A stretch of 64,000 nt of DNA. It comes from Ailurus styani. Taxonomy: Eukaryota; Chordata; Mammalia; Carnivora; Ailuridae. Below, in pieces: positions 1 through 11,559 of this stretch. Every line of letters starts with the position of its first letter. Position 1 is the stretch's first letter. The notes under the pieces are model-generated. The model was not told where the DNA came from, made no database searches, and saw only the letters and a list, made by a program, of their open reading frames with translations. The translations under genes were made by a program, and so were the position numbers. The stretch spans positions 9,146,234 through 9,210,233 of the forward strand of contig LNAC01000003.1 of assembly GCA_002007465.1 (NCBI GenBank). The letters are read 5' to 3'.

Positions 1-44
1 GGGAGGGAGGAAGGGAGGGAGGGAGGGAGGGAGGGAGGGAGGAA
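1..44. repeat. (GGGA)n simple repeat
   Basis: The window opens inside a GGGA/GGAA purine tract that ends in AAAGAAATAAAT. It may be the expanded tail of a retroelement cut by the window edge, but no SINE body is visible. Confidence 0.9.
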
Positions 45-594
45 AGAAATAAATCCAAAATGACCATTTTTCCCTCTCCCATCAATATTATTAATGTGGA
101 GAATAATGGCAAAAGAAATGTAGATAAAATTAAATCTCCTTATGACTTGCAGCCCACTGACAAATCCATAAGCAGGCAGAAATGTCACATTTCTCCAGGA
201 AGCCCCAGTCTTAATGTTAATATGCTTTGCTAGAGAGAAAAACAACCTTAGCTTGACAATTGCCAGGACTCCAGGATCCTGTGAGTCTTCTTTAACATTT
301 AAAAGTCCTTTTGGAAACTTCCCTGGTCTTTATTTCCCCAGCTTGAAAGTGTATAGTTGGCCACTCCTCACTACCCCAGTGCCGGTCTTCCTGCCCACTA
401 GTCCTGTCTCCACACTTTAATAAGACCACATCTTTGCACTGAAGATGGATGGCTCAAGAATTTGATCCCCAACATTGCCACATCATTATTAGCCAAAACA
501 TTACTCCTTCCCCTTCCTCCTCACTGCCTCAGCCTCAGGACATATAATCATTTCCTTTTGCAAAATCATTATCATCAGAATTCCAACTAACCTC
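45..594. other. unassigned, no gene seen
   Basis: No recognised repeat or exon. The only open frame (214-420 +, 68 codons) has no protein signature and is of chance length. Confidence 0.5.
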
Positions 595-1165
595 AGTAAC
601 TCCATACTTGATCTCCTCCAATCCATTCCCCAGGCAGTATCCTTTAATGCAAATCTGGTTTCACCACTCCCCAGTTGAAAGTCCTTCCCCGGTTCTCAAG
701 TATTTTATCTAAAAGAAATTCAAACAATTACACAGATTTTTAATTATCTCCTTCTACTGAATTCTCCAGCTGTATCATTTATCACTCCTACCTCATTACC
801 CTATCTTCTGGTGATAGGTGATTGCCTTTAATTTTTCCAATGTGCTCTGCTCTCATACCTTTTGAACTGGTCCACACCCCACCTCCACCCTCCATACTGA
901 AGATCACTCCTTCACTAAACTCTTCCTCAATCTTCAAGATTTAGCTCAGATATTAACGTTTTCTGAAAGAACACCCCAGATATCCTCACTCTGAATCAAA
1001 TCCCCTGATGTGCGCTCGCATATAATTCTGGGAATTCTTCTACTACAAAATTTATCATCCTCACAAAATTGTCTATTTACACACTCTCTTATTAATTTGA
1101 TTGCTCTCCAGGGCAAAAATTGTATCCTCAGCACTGAGTAGAGAATCAACATATAGTAAAGTAAA
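595..1165 (+). repeat. L2 LINE 3' region
   Basis: The segment follows the L2 3' end in order: a TTTCACCACTCCCCAGTTGAA block, a CCTTCCCC block, a TTTAGCTCAGATATTAAC block, then the terminal TCCTCAGCACTGAGTAGAG and CAACATATAGTAA motifs, which correspond to the L2 end AGCACAGTGCCTGGCACATAGTA. Divergence is high, as expected for an ancient element. Exact limits are uncertain. Confidence 0.7.
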
Positions 1166-1351
1166 GGAATAATAACCTAAAATACGGAGAAACAGCTTAT
1201 TTGCTTTTTTTTCTTTTTGGATTGTATATAATAGCATTAGAACAAATCTACCATTTATTATCAACTTATTAAAACTATCAAATACAATGCATAGCTGTGT
1301 AAGTGTACATATGTGCGTATATGCACAAATGTATATGAAATACATATATAT

Positions 1352-1777
1352 TGTGGTGTCTCTCCCAGTCAGATGGAGGCCCCCAAATGTGGGGCGACCC
1401 CATCAGATGGAAGACAGAACAAGGGCAGTGAAAGAATTCACTTCAAGCAGAACAAAGGAGATAGAAGTTTATAGAAAACCACAGGTAAGCAACAGGCAGG
1501 ACAGCAAAGAAGAGACTGTCAGCAACGAGGCAGTGTGGGGGGACTGTATTTAAAGGGGGAAGGTGAAGAGGTATGGGGACGGATGGAATTTTTCCTTTTT
1601 TGGTAACTATTCCTGGTTGTAAGTAGCCCATTGGTCAGCGAGTGTTTATGGATATTCTGAGGTAGGTCACCTAATGGGCCTGTTTGTATTCATCCCCGGG
1701 TTTGGGGTCACTATGGGTCGTTTTGCCTTGATCAAGTTTCCATTGCTCAAGCCTGTTGCCGAAAAATGGCCTCTACA
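1352..1777 (-). mobile_element. solo LTR of an endogenous retrovirus (class I-like)
   Basis: On the minus strand the 426-bp block starts TGTAGAGGCC and ends CACCACA, so the ends are TG...CA. It has a TTTAAATA TATA-like box near 1545 and a degraded polyadenylation signal (CTATAAAC) near 1470. Flanks TATAT and TGTAT differ by one base and may be a 5-bp target duplication. GC content is higher than in the AT-rich flanks. No gag, pol or env sequence adjoins it, so this is a solo LTR left after recombination. The class I assignment rests on end sequence and layout only. Confidence 0.65.
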
Positions 1778-1938
1778 TGTATTGTATACTGTATGTATGT
1801 ACATATAAGAAAAAATTACCCAGAAATGGAAAAAATATTAATAGCGGGTCTCAAGGACATGGGATTAGAGATCTTTTCTTTTCTTTTTTTATTATATTAT
1901 TATTTTATTACTTATTCCTTATTTATTATTCATTTATA

Positions 1939-2010
1939 TATTTATTTAAATATATAAATATCTATTTATTTAAGTATATAAATATCTATTTATTTAAATA
2001 TATAAATATT
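1939..2010. repeat. 24-bp AT-rich tandem repeat, three copies
   Basis: Three successive 24-bp units of TATTTATTTAAATATATAAA plus ATATC differ by about one base each. They sit in a longer AT-only tract (about 1880-2050) that runs into the poly-T end of the next SINE. Confidence 0.85.
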
Positions 2011-2049
2011 TATTTATATATTAGTCTATTATATTTTTTTATTATAGTA

Positions 2050-2240
2050 TTTTTTTATTATTTATTTATTTGAAAGAAAGTGACAGAGAGAGAGACTTGC
2101 AACAGGGAGGGGAGGGAGAGAGGGTGAAGCAGACTCTCCAATGAGCAGGGAGCCTGATATGGGGCTCTATTCTAGGACCCATGGATCATGACCTGAGCAG
2201 AAGGCAGACGCCTAACCAACTGAGCCACCCAGGTGCCCCA
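2050..2240 (-). mobile_element. CAN-SINE (SINEC)
   Basis: Reverse-oriented tRNA-Lys-derived carnivore SINE: A/T-rich tail side first, then AGCAGGGAGCCTGAT, GGATCATGACCTGAG and the head complement CTGAGCCACCCAGGTG. Moderately diverged. Confidence 0.93.
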
Positions 2241-2334
2241 AGATACTTTATTTTCTTTTAAAAACTTTTCAGTATTTCCTATGTGAACATGTATTATTTT
2301 TACAATAAAAATACTTTTTAAAAGATAAACTTGT

Positions 2335-2400
2335 AGCCTGATGATTCACAGACCTGTACCCCTTGGGCAAAGAATAAAAATAAAATTAAAAAAAAAAAAA
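2335..2400 (+). mobile_element. 66-bp 5'-truncated carnivore L1 insertion
   Basis: The insert resembles the extreme 3' UTR of carnivore L1 (GATGATTCACAGACCTGTAC, then an A-rich tail). It is flanked by the direct repeat AAAGATAAACTTGT at 2321-2334 and again ending at 2411. Only the last few tens of bases were copied. The L1 assignment rests on a recalled consensus. Confidence 0.75.
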
Positions 2401-2411
2401 GATAAACTTGT

Positions 2412-3662
2412 CTCTTTTTTTTTCTCATTGATTCTATCTGCCAAACAGTTTATAAGCCAAACAGAACAGAATTCATTCTCTAACGTTTTTTCTCTGTTCT
2501 CTTGTCCTGAATCAGGCACAGAACCCACTGCTTGGCTGGGCACTGCCAAGGAGCTGCAGACACTGGCAGAGGTTTTAGAGGTAATTAGTGCTCACAGGGT
2601 TTCATCTCTTCCCCCTCTGCATTTTGTAGTCTCTTAATACTAAAATAAAATGGATTTGTGTTGGACTCAAACATGAACTGAGTGAGTAGTTTGGATATTT
2701 GATGTTTTGAATCATTATGATCACCCTTTACAAACTAATGAACTGCTTTCCTGTAACTTTATGAGGGGGAACCCAAAGAGGGGAGAAAAGAAAAAATTAA
2801 ATGACATCATTATTTCATTATCTAGCACTGAATATGAGAAATGCACATTTAATCAGACTAAAAAGATAATTTTAAAACTCATATGCGTATTTGAGAATAA
2901 ACATTGCACTTTGTTTAAACACTCTTTTCTCAAAAAATTGTAATGGCTTCTTCAGAGCAACAAAGGTTGATTGGGGAAAATACGCCACATTAAAGCAGTT
3001 AAAATTAGGCTGTGAATACCATAAGGTTCAAGTTCTGTTTTAAAGTAGGATGCATTCTTAGTTTGTAGACTATTTTCCTGATTATGGTATTAATCTGACT
3101 GAGGTATATGGTCATTTGGTCTGAATGCTATAAACTGTGTTGTATTTCCATTGAACAGTCTTTCATGTTCACAAAATTTAGAAAGCATTATAAAACTGTT
3201 AGTTCACTTTTCTTTTATAAAACCATGACTCCCAAACAATTTTAGATAAGGGGTGGAACAATAGAAACAAAGCAAACTAGTGCCTAACCATACATCTCTT
3301 TGTTTTAATCATCTTAAGCCATTGCCTAGTTGTCTTTAAACCCTCTCTTAAGGTTTCCTAATTCAGAAATATGGTTAAATTAAGGTATCTCTCAAGAGTC
3401 TGGAGCAAATCCAGCCTGAGCAAGGACATAGCATGAAGACAACAGATTTGGAGAATCAATGAAAATTTTAAAGGGCAAAATAAGAAACCAAGGAAAAATC
3501 TGGAGCTTGAGAAAAGAGGAACTTAGAACAGGAATAAAGGGGCAATGGCCCTTGCCTTCTGATAATTAAATGATATTTATGTGAGTTTTTTGTTTGAGTA
3601 TAGACTCTAGTATATTTGCATGAGTATAAACCTTAGGTCTTTTAAAGTATCCTGTGGTCTCC
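2412..3662. other. unassigned, no gene seen
   Basis: AT-rich sequence without a repeat I recognise. Open frames at 2341-2637 and 2707-2943 show no protein signature; the first overlaps the L1 tail insertion. Confidence 0.5.
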
Positions 3663-3679
3663 CTGCCTCCTTATTTTTA

Positions 3680-3861
3680 TTTTTTTTTTAAGATTTTATT
3701 TATTTATTTGACAGAGAGAAATCACAAGTAGGCAGAGAGGCAGAGGAGGAAGCAGGCTCCCCGCTGAGCAGGGAGCCCAATGCGGGCCTTGATTCCAGGA
3801 CCCTGAGATCATGACCTGAGCTGAAGGCAGAGGCTTTAACCCACTGAGCCACCCAGGCACC
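3680..3861 (-). mobile_element. CAN-SINE, mustelid-type
   Basis: Reverse-oriented, with AATCACAAGTAGGCAGAGAG and GGCTTTAACCCACTGAGCCA, the younger subfamily. Target duplication CTGCCTCCTTATTTTTA (3663-3679) recurs at 3862-3878 with one mismatch, which fixes both ends. Confidence 0.96.
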
Positions 3862-3878
3862 CTGCCTCCTCATTTTTA

Positions 3879-4849
3879 ATTGCCCTCTTTCATCCCACCT
3901 CCTAAGCATTCCCAACCTCATCCCAAATTAGGGCATGTGTTCTCTATGCTCTCCCTATTACCACATCCTATCAGGTACTTGAACTTAAATGTGAATTGGA
4001 GGATGATGTTTTAAAATCTGAGGATACCTGTGGTGGGATGACTAGAGCAATACACCTCTATATTTGACCTCGTTCCATCTCTCTCACCCTAAATGTACTT
4101 TGTGCTTTTGGCATAGGAGAGATCAGGGAACTTCTAGAATTCTGAATAATAAATACATTCATATGTAGAAGATTGTTTCCTTTCAAACAAACCTGCATCT
4201 ACACATATTTATTAGGTATTATAACATGATATTAAGGCCACATATCTAAAGGTAACATAATATAAAACAAAGTGTTTCACCTTCCCCCCCCACTCCTTTC
4301 TGCCCTCCCCCTGCCCCCCTTCTCCCCTATAATCAAAGTGCCATTGTGTCTCATTTCACCTGCGGATGAGAAAATTTTCCTAAGATGGCTCCTTTTAAAA
4401 CATAGTCAACTCATAATTCACTTGTAAGTTGCCTAGACTGGTTCTTTAGGATAGCTATGAGACAAGAAGACTCATTAGGGAATGAAACATAAGAATTAAA
4501 TCTGTCCAAGGTCTCGAGGTTACAGGCTGTGGAGCAAAGTAAGTATAGTGAAAGAAAGCAGTGTGAAGAGTCATTAGCCTGGGGTTCCAGTCCAACAACT
4601 CTGTTGCTTGCCACAAATGACAAAGGACAGATGAGTTATTCTGTTGGGTTTTTTTTTTTCCAATAAGTCTAAAATTACCTGTTCAATACTTCATTATGAT
4701 GCCCTGAAGCTAAATGAGATAACTTATTTGAGAGTTCTCTGAAAATTACTGGATACCATAAAATAAAGAGTATCCGTAGCATCCTTACAGAAATATAATA
4801 ATTTAGAGATTGGTTTGGCTCATGTATATTGGACAGAATGGGATTTATT
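3879..4849. other. unassigned, no gene seen
   Basis: No recognised repeat or exon. A C-rich patch lies near 4284-4325. Confidence 0.45.
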
Positions 4850-5545
4850 TTAAGTGGGTCAGTTTCTTTTGAAACTTTAGTTGACACATTGTATATATTC
4901 AGAAAAATGCACAGATCAGTGTACAACTTGAGGAGTTGGCAAGAAGTGAACACACCCGTAAAATCCCCGTGCAGGTCAAGACATAGAACATTGACACCAC
5001 CTGAGGTCTCACTTTGTACTCATGCCCATTGGCCACTCTTCTCCTCCTTCCCCAAGGTAATCACTGTCCCGATGTCTTATACCATACATTCATTTTGCCT
5101 TCTTTTAAGCGCCTTCTTTTAAGCTTTCTTCAAATGGAATCATACAATATATATTCCTTTCTATTTGACTTTTTTGTTCACTGTGACTTTAGTGAGCTTG
5201 ATCTCTGTTGTATGTAGCAGCTGTTAGCAAATTCCATTGCTATATAGCAGTCACATGCTGTACATACTAATATATGTGTATTTACAATATATTTATACAT
5301 TTTCTTATGATGAACATTAGGTTGTTTCCAGTTTAGGATGACTGAAAATAATCCTGCTATGAGCATTCTCTTAAATGCCTTTTGGTGTTCTTATAAATGT
5401 ATTTCTATTGGGTATACATCTAGAAGTGAATTTTCCAGACCATGGGTTATAGTAGATAAGGTCAGTTTCCCCAACAGTTTTACCAGTTTTTATTCCTGCC
5501 ATTTAGTAAAGGGTTTCTAGTTGCCTTGCTTCTGTCCAATACTTA
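4850..5545 (-). repeat. L1M fragment (3' end)
   Basis: Antisense L1 landmarks in order: AAATGGAATCATACAATATA near 5130, TTAGGTTGTTTCCAGTTTAG near 5318, ATAATCCTGCTATGAGCATT near 5348 and TTGGGTATACATCTAGAAGT near 5409. These mark the 3' UTR and end of ORF2 of an ancient L1. A CCTTCTTTTAAGC unit is duplicated at about 5098-5124. Confidence 0.8.
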
Positions 5546-5559
5546 ATAATACAAATCTT

Positions 5560-5756
5560 GGGGTGCCTGGGTGGCTCAGTCATTATGCGTCTACCTTCAG
5601 CTGAGGTCATGATCCCAAGGTCCTGGGATCGAGGCCCACGTACGGCTCCCTGCTCGGCAGGAAGCCTGCTTTTCCCTCTCCCACTTCCCCCGCTTGTGTT
5701 CCTGTTCTCACTGTGTCTCTCTCTGTCAAATAAATAAACTAAATAATAATAATACT
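5560..5756 (+). mobile_element. CAN-SINE
   Basis: Full-length copy with GGGTGCCTGGGTGGCTCAGT head and AAATAAATAAACTAAATAAT tail. Target duplication ACAAATCTT at 5551-5559 and 5757-5765. Confidence 0.95.
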
Positions 5757-5765
5757 ACAAATCTT

Positions 5766-6700
5766 TTTCATTTAAGCCATTCTGCAAAATGCATAGTGGC
5801 AATTCATTTTTATTTGCATCTTCCTGAATCACATCAGTTTTTTCTGCCTTGCCAGAAGAAGTTCTCTTGTGTTCTGATGGAACTGCACCTTGTATCATAA
5901 AAAAAATCAACCCATGTTTATGGGGACAACTTGTCTTTCTCTTGGTTGAGGAATTTTAGCAGGTATGGTTTAGGGCTGATGTGTACTACTGTTGTCACAT
6001 TCAGTTTTCAGTAGATTTTCCACTGGAAAATTATCTCTACAAGTTTTTAGAAAAGTAGATTTTTTTAAAAAGTGAGAAAAACAGGCAAGTATTTCAAGAA
6101 TTTATAATAAGAAGAAAAAAGACATAGAGGCTCTCCCTCAAGGCTCTCCCTCTTACCAAATACTCTTGAGTTAACTTCCCCATACCTTCAAATCCCTCTT
6201 CCACTGAAACAAGAAACAAAACAATAAAAATAAATCTATAACTGCCCTTGAAAGCTAGGTGGTATGCAAACCAGAAGAGTGAAGAATTCCTGGAAGATAT
6301 TATAAAGCAAGTGGGAAAAGACTGACAAAAAACCTAACAAAGATGGGGAACTATGAATCCATACAGTGAAAGAGGAACCCAAAATGATGAATTTTTTAGG
6401 CACCAAATCACATAAAGAACAAAAGTAGGGTCTGGGAGATGGTGCTGGCTGTAGGGAGCTGCCCAGGTAATTAATTTAAAAATGATAAAATGGCTGTGCC
6501 AGGAATCCTTTCCACCCCCAAATTACCAAATCTCACATTTCCCCCCAAATATGGGGATGTGAAATGAGAATGTTGAATGCCCAGACTGAACTTCTGGACT
6601 GAAAATTTGACAATGCCTTGGAGAACAAGCTACACTCATTATAAAGTCACCTAACTATGCAATCCCTCAATCAAATATAGGAAAACCAACAGAAAGAATA
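5766..6700. other. unassigned, no gene seen
   Basis: Nothing recognised. GAGGCTCTCCCTCAAGGCTC near 6127 is a short duplication of GGCTCTCCCTC. Confidence 0.4.
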
Positions 6701-6850
6701 AGGTCATGATCCCAGGATCCTGGGATTGAGCTCCGCATCAGGCTCCCTGCTCAGCAGAGAGCCTGTTTCCTCTTCTCTCTCTGCCTGCCTCTCTGCCTAC
6801 TTCTGATCTCTCTCTCTGTCAAATAAATAAATAAATCTTAAAAAAAAAAT
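6701..6850 (+). mobile_element. CAN-SINE, 5'-truncated
   Basis: Begins inside the B-box region at AGGTCATGATCCCAGGATCC; the GGTGGCTCAG head is missing. It keeps the CT-rich region, the CTACTTCTGATCTCT block and the (AAAT)n tail. Confidence 0.93.
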
Positions 6851-7114
6851 AGAATGAGGACATAAACAAAAACAACAAAACAAACAAACAAAAGAAAAAC
6901 AAAAAAACTCAAGTGAGAGTGAAAAGAATTCCAGGGAAAAAATTGTAAAACTGATATGTAGAAAACCAGTACCATCTGGAGCTGGTCAAAATGGAAAAAA
7001 AGAAATACTGTCAAGAAGGTGAAACTAGCATATCTTATACATAAGCATATAAAATAGCAAAACAAGTATAATATGAATTTCAGGAAGCTTAAAAAAAACT
7101 TTAAAAAAGTAATC

Positions 7115-7505
7115 TCATATGCTATAGACATCACAAATATCCCGTTCTCCTTCTGTTCTTGAGAACTCCACATACCAAAGTCCTTGCAATTAGACAAGGC
7201 CATGTGACTAGTCTGGTCCAACAAAATGTCAGTAGGAGTGGCCTGTAACCATTTTTGACCTGAAGCAGTGAATATCCCCTGGATGTTCCATTCCATTCTC
7301 TCTCTTCTGCCTTAGAGATTATTACTGAGCTAGTACAGCTACAAGATCAGAGCATTTGGACTCCTGGGTCAATGCATTAAGGGAAAACTGCCCACAGGAG
7401 TCACTTGGTCCAGGAGTGGACTTTGCATGAGCAAAACCCACTGAGGTTTTGGCGTTCATTTCTGCGCTGTAGATTAGCCTATTCTGGCAAACACAATATT
7501 TTACA
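7115..7505 (+). repeat. MLT1-type MaLR LTR, old
   Basis: Has GGCCATGTGACTAGTCTGGT near 7198 and the typical 3' end: CCCACTGAGGTTTTGGCGTT, then GTAGATTAGCCTATTCTGG. I relate these to old MLT1 LTR ends. The 152-codon minus frame crossing it (6838-7296) is spurious. Confidence 0.6.
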
Positions 7506-7587
7506 TAGTTCTGTTATAAAGAACATTTACATGTTCACAATAATAGAAAGAGTAATGATTGTTTTATCTGAAATTATGACATAACTT

Positions 7588-7792
7588 GGGCGCCTGGGTG
7601 GCTCAGTGGGTTAAAGCCTCTGCCTTCGGCTCAGGTCATGATCTCAGGGTCCTGGGATGGAGTCCCACATAGGGCTCTCTGCTCAGCAGGGAGCCTGCTT
7701 CCTCCTCTCTCCTCTCTCTCTGCCTGCCTCTCTGTCTACTTGTGATCTCTCCCTATGTGTCAAATAAATAAATAAATAAAATCTTTACAAAA
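7588..7792 (+). mobile_element. CAN-SINE, young mustelid-type
   Basis: Full-length copy with GTGGGTTAAAGCCTCTGCC. A perfect 15-bp target duplication, AAATTATGACATAAC, lies at 7571-7585 and 7793-7807, so the insertion is probably recent. Confidence 0.97.
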
Positions 7793-7807
7793 AAATTATG
7801 ACATAAC

Positions 7808-10800
7808 CATGTGGCAGGCATAAGAAATGTGTCATGTGAGAATTCTGTGTAGGGTGAGGGAACTAGGCCTGTATGTTCATGTGATAGAGATGTTGGGCGT
7901 CAGAGAGAACAAAATCCTCTTCTTCCCCAGTGGAAGGTCAATAAATAGTGCCTAAAATTCGAAGAGATAGTAATAGAAGTGTGTCTTGGCATCAGCTTCG
8001 GACCTTACTTCTTATATGGCCACAATGGAAAAACCCCTCTTGACAAGCACGCAAAAGGCAGATCAATTGGGAACATATTTTGGGTCTTCCTCTTATAAGT
8101 GCAACCACAAGAGTTCAGGTCTTTAGCAACAGTCAAATGATCTTACGGGTGGTTATACTTGACCGACTTTTCTGATTCATAGTGGTGGAGAAGGTGAAGT
8201 GGTGGTGGGAGACACCCCCAGCAGCCTGGTCCGTGTTTCCTTATCAAACCCCTTAGCCACGGTTAATTCAAGGAAGGGTACTCAACTGACTTGAGAAAAT
8301 AAATGCACTTCCTTAATTTAGAGTCGAAGCTAAAAGACCCTCCATCTAGTATGGTCTGGTTGCTGCTGCTGTTATTGTTGCTGTTTTGAAATAAGACAGT
8401 GTGATCCTAGGAGTTGGGATGTGTCCGTCTTCCCCATGGTGTTGACTGAATAACAAAAGCCAGCGTGCAACACAAGAAGAAGAAACAGATAGATGTACAA
8501 GAACGTAACGTCTTGGGTCCTTATAAAAACTCAGTTCCCAGCCCCGGGAGCACCTCTTACATGTGTAAACTAACTCAGTTCCTTTTCATACTTAGAGCCA
8601 GAGAGTTCTGACTGTCAAAACTAATGCTGAAAAAAAAAAAAACCAAAAAACTAATGCTGATCAACTCAGACCTAAAAAGGCAGCTTAATTCTCTCCTTTG
8701 CACCTAAGAATATACATTCCTAGGTAGTTAGAGGGGAAGAGCTCATTCAGAGTCTCTCCTTTGCGTAGACACTTATATTTCTCTGACATATATGTATGCC
8801 TTAGAATTGGCCAGGGGTCCTTCTTTGAGGGGCACAGAAAATTTTGTCTAGGAAACCGTGTGGAACTAACAGAAGAATTAGAATCTTGAAGTGGATGATT
8901 TCACCATCACTCTCACTGTGGGCCACATACAACACAAAGTTTTACAGGATACAGGCAAACAAACCAAAAACAACAACAACGACAACCCACTCCTTGTAAC
9001 ATCTATATCTTTTAGTAGAGGAGACTAGCGTTGATTATGTTTCCCCACCTCTAGAAACTGCTGGAGTCCTTTTGTTGATAGTGTCAGCTTGAGTTTATAG
9101 CATCCCACTCTCCTGGAAGACAGGACAGTCAAATGCATTATGCTACTAGGAAGACATAAGCTAATGAAGAAAAATGATTAATCGATATTTGTGAGCAACA
9201 CATCGAAGCAAAGAGAGAGTCTGCATTTAGCTCCAGAGTGTAAACCATTTTGTAGAGAGAGCACTTCTGATTCCACTTCGTCATTCTTGATTTAGCAAAT
9301 GTGAGCTTTTCTTCCTTTTCAGCTAACAGCCAAAATAATTAACACAGGGTTTACATGAACTGGGAAAGTGCTGTGTTGAAGGAAAAAAGGAGAAATTGTA
9401 CAAACCCTGTGGCCAAGCAGTTTGCTGCAAGAAATAGAACTGTGAACATCAGTTTGATTGGAAATGCAACCGTGTAGAGCAAAGGTGACGGAAACTCAGA
9501 AATCAGATCAACGTTTTCCATATTCACACCCTATGCAAGGTTCTGAGTATCTTGTCAGGAGAAATAAGGAGAATGGGGCCAGTTTTATGTTAAAAGTCTC
9601 AGGTGAGAGAAATTAGTGATTTAATTCAACATTAAGGGGTACACCAAAATGAAAAGCATTTAAAGTGTTTCATTCGATGCTGTCCATTCTAAATTCATAC
9701 CAAAGCTAAATATTTTAAGCCTGTTATACTGAAAGAGACCCATAAGATCACATAGTTCCTCATTCTTGCTTTAAATGGCAGAGGAAGAGGACGCTTGAAA
9801 GGTTAAGTGCAGGTCCAATTTAAGCAGCTAGTGAAGAGCAGAAGAGAATACCAAAGTTAGTCCTCCTGGCTGCTAATTAGCACTCCTTCCGCCCCACTGT
9901 GCTTCAGGTTAAGTCGGTAAGAGTCCCAGTATGATAATGGGAATAATGTCACACAGGAGAAGACTGGTGGTCTCCGAGGAATATCAAGCTTCCCACTTGT
10001 TAGAAGGCAATTTTTCTTTTCCAAAGAGGGAATGACAGCCTTTTTTTTTGAAAGCTATTCAAAGGTACAAATGTGTGAACTTCGAGCAAACTGCTAAGGC
10101 AAGTATATTGCTTAAGCGTAAAAAGAAATGGCACAGGTAAAAATCAGGTGATTCCATGTACAAATTTTATACCTTGGAGTCTAAATATCTTGATGATCCT
10201 TAAAGGAAAAAAAAAATCAGGCTTCTTGTCACCACAATTGAACTACAATTCCATTACTGAATCAATACTCCTGTTAGCAAATATCCCTTATGAAGTAGTC
10301 TTGCTACACAAATTAGAACAGTTTTGGGAGGAGGGAGTGGCAATGCTGGGAAACTTGGGAAAAATAATGACTTCAAAACAGAATTTATTTAATAGAACTG
10401 GGGCTGGGTGAGTGGGGGTGTGGCAGAAGGGGGTGTGAATGGCTTACATTTTGATGAATTTTTTAATAAAAGCAAGATATAGACATTTCGGGTTCAAGTC
10501 AGAGGATAAAAGGATCAAATGGATCTTTTCTCCAAATAAATACTGTTAGGCTACATTTTCATGGTCAGTAGTGCTCCATTTGTAGGTGTCCCTCGTTTCA
10601 AAAACCAATTTGGCTTATCTGTTTTCTCCTCCTTACATATATCTCAAAAGCTGTAACAGATTCAGGGAAATAGATGACCCAGTCACAAATGCTCACTTCT
10701 CCAGGGACCTGCCTTTAAATTGACCTTGAGCTTCACAAACTAAAAAGAGCATCTGTGTACCTCAGGACAGTATTAAATCTGGAAAAAAAATTACATAAAA

Positions 10801-11559
10801 AGGAAGGCAGGATAGGCAGAGTTGGCCAAAGCAAATAAATACTCAGTAGAACAGCCAAACCAATAGATAAGAATGTAGAACCCTCATTAAGTTGTTGATT
10901 CGTTAGAGGGGTGTAAGTGGTTACAGGAAATGTCTGTTTAGATTAATGCCACACAATCCTCGGTCTTTTACAAGAAATTTTAAAAATGTGCACTTGTCCA
11001 GCTTTTCATATGGCTTTTTATTTCTGTCCTTTAAATTTGGAAGATTTTGTTGGTGTTGGGTGAAGAAAGAAAAGCCTGGGGTTCAGTCAAGTAGTATATG
11101 TGTCAAGGAAAATTTGATTGTTTACTAAAGAATTTTGATGTACTTTTCTAAGTCCTTGGTCTCTGGAGAGGAAACACACACAACTGTATGGTGATATTAG
11201 CAGGATTATGGGCTACCAGTGAATAAATTGAAACCAAGTTCTGTATGACTTGTGACATAAATAAAAACCATCGCTATGGTGGGGGAGGGAAATTCCCCCA
11301 GTTAATGCTCAATGGCCTGTGTGGGGTGTGCCAGTTTTTAAATCCCCAACTGCCACCTATGAATGAGGGCTATTTTAAGAAGTATCAAAAGGTTTAAAAA
11401 AAAAAACAGGTAAAGGAAAAGCAAAGTTGAAGTTTGATTTAGCTATGACGATCTGAAATAAACAACAAAACCATATTTTTGAAAGATACAGCAGAATACA
11501 AAAATTATAGCTTAGATATTTATCTAGTGCTTTCTAGGTGCTATGGATAGGGTGGCAGG
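7808..11559. other. repeat-poor unique sequence
   Basis: About 3.7 kb with no recognised interspersed repeat apart from a 16-bp A-rich insertion at 8631-8646. No long reading frame; the longest (10148-10411 +, 87 codons) has no protein signature. Base composition is more balanced than in flanking L1-rich DNA. Confidence 0.5.
8631..8646 (+). repeat. poly-A-only insertion with target duplication
   Basis: AAAACTAATGCTGA occurs at 8617-8630 and again at 8647-8660, with only an A-rich 16-mer (12 A, CC, AA) between. This is what retrotransposition would leave if only the poly-A tail were copied. Confidence 0.7.

Noticed and set aside
6838..7296. 152-codon minus-strand open frame with hydrophobic C-terminus
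   Set aside because: It reads antisense through an MLT1-type LTR and an A-rich stretch beside a SINE tail; the Phe/Leu-rich end is just translated poly-A complement.
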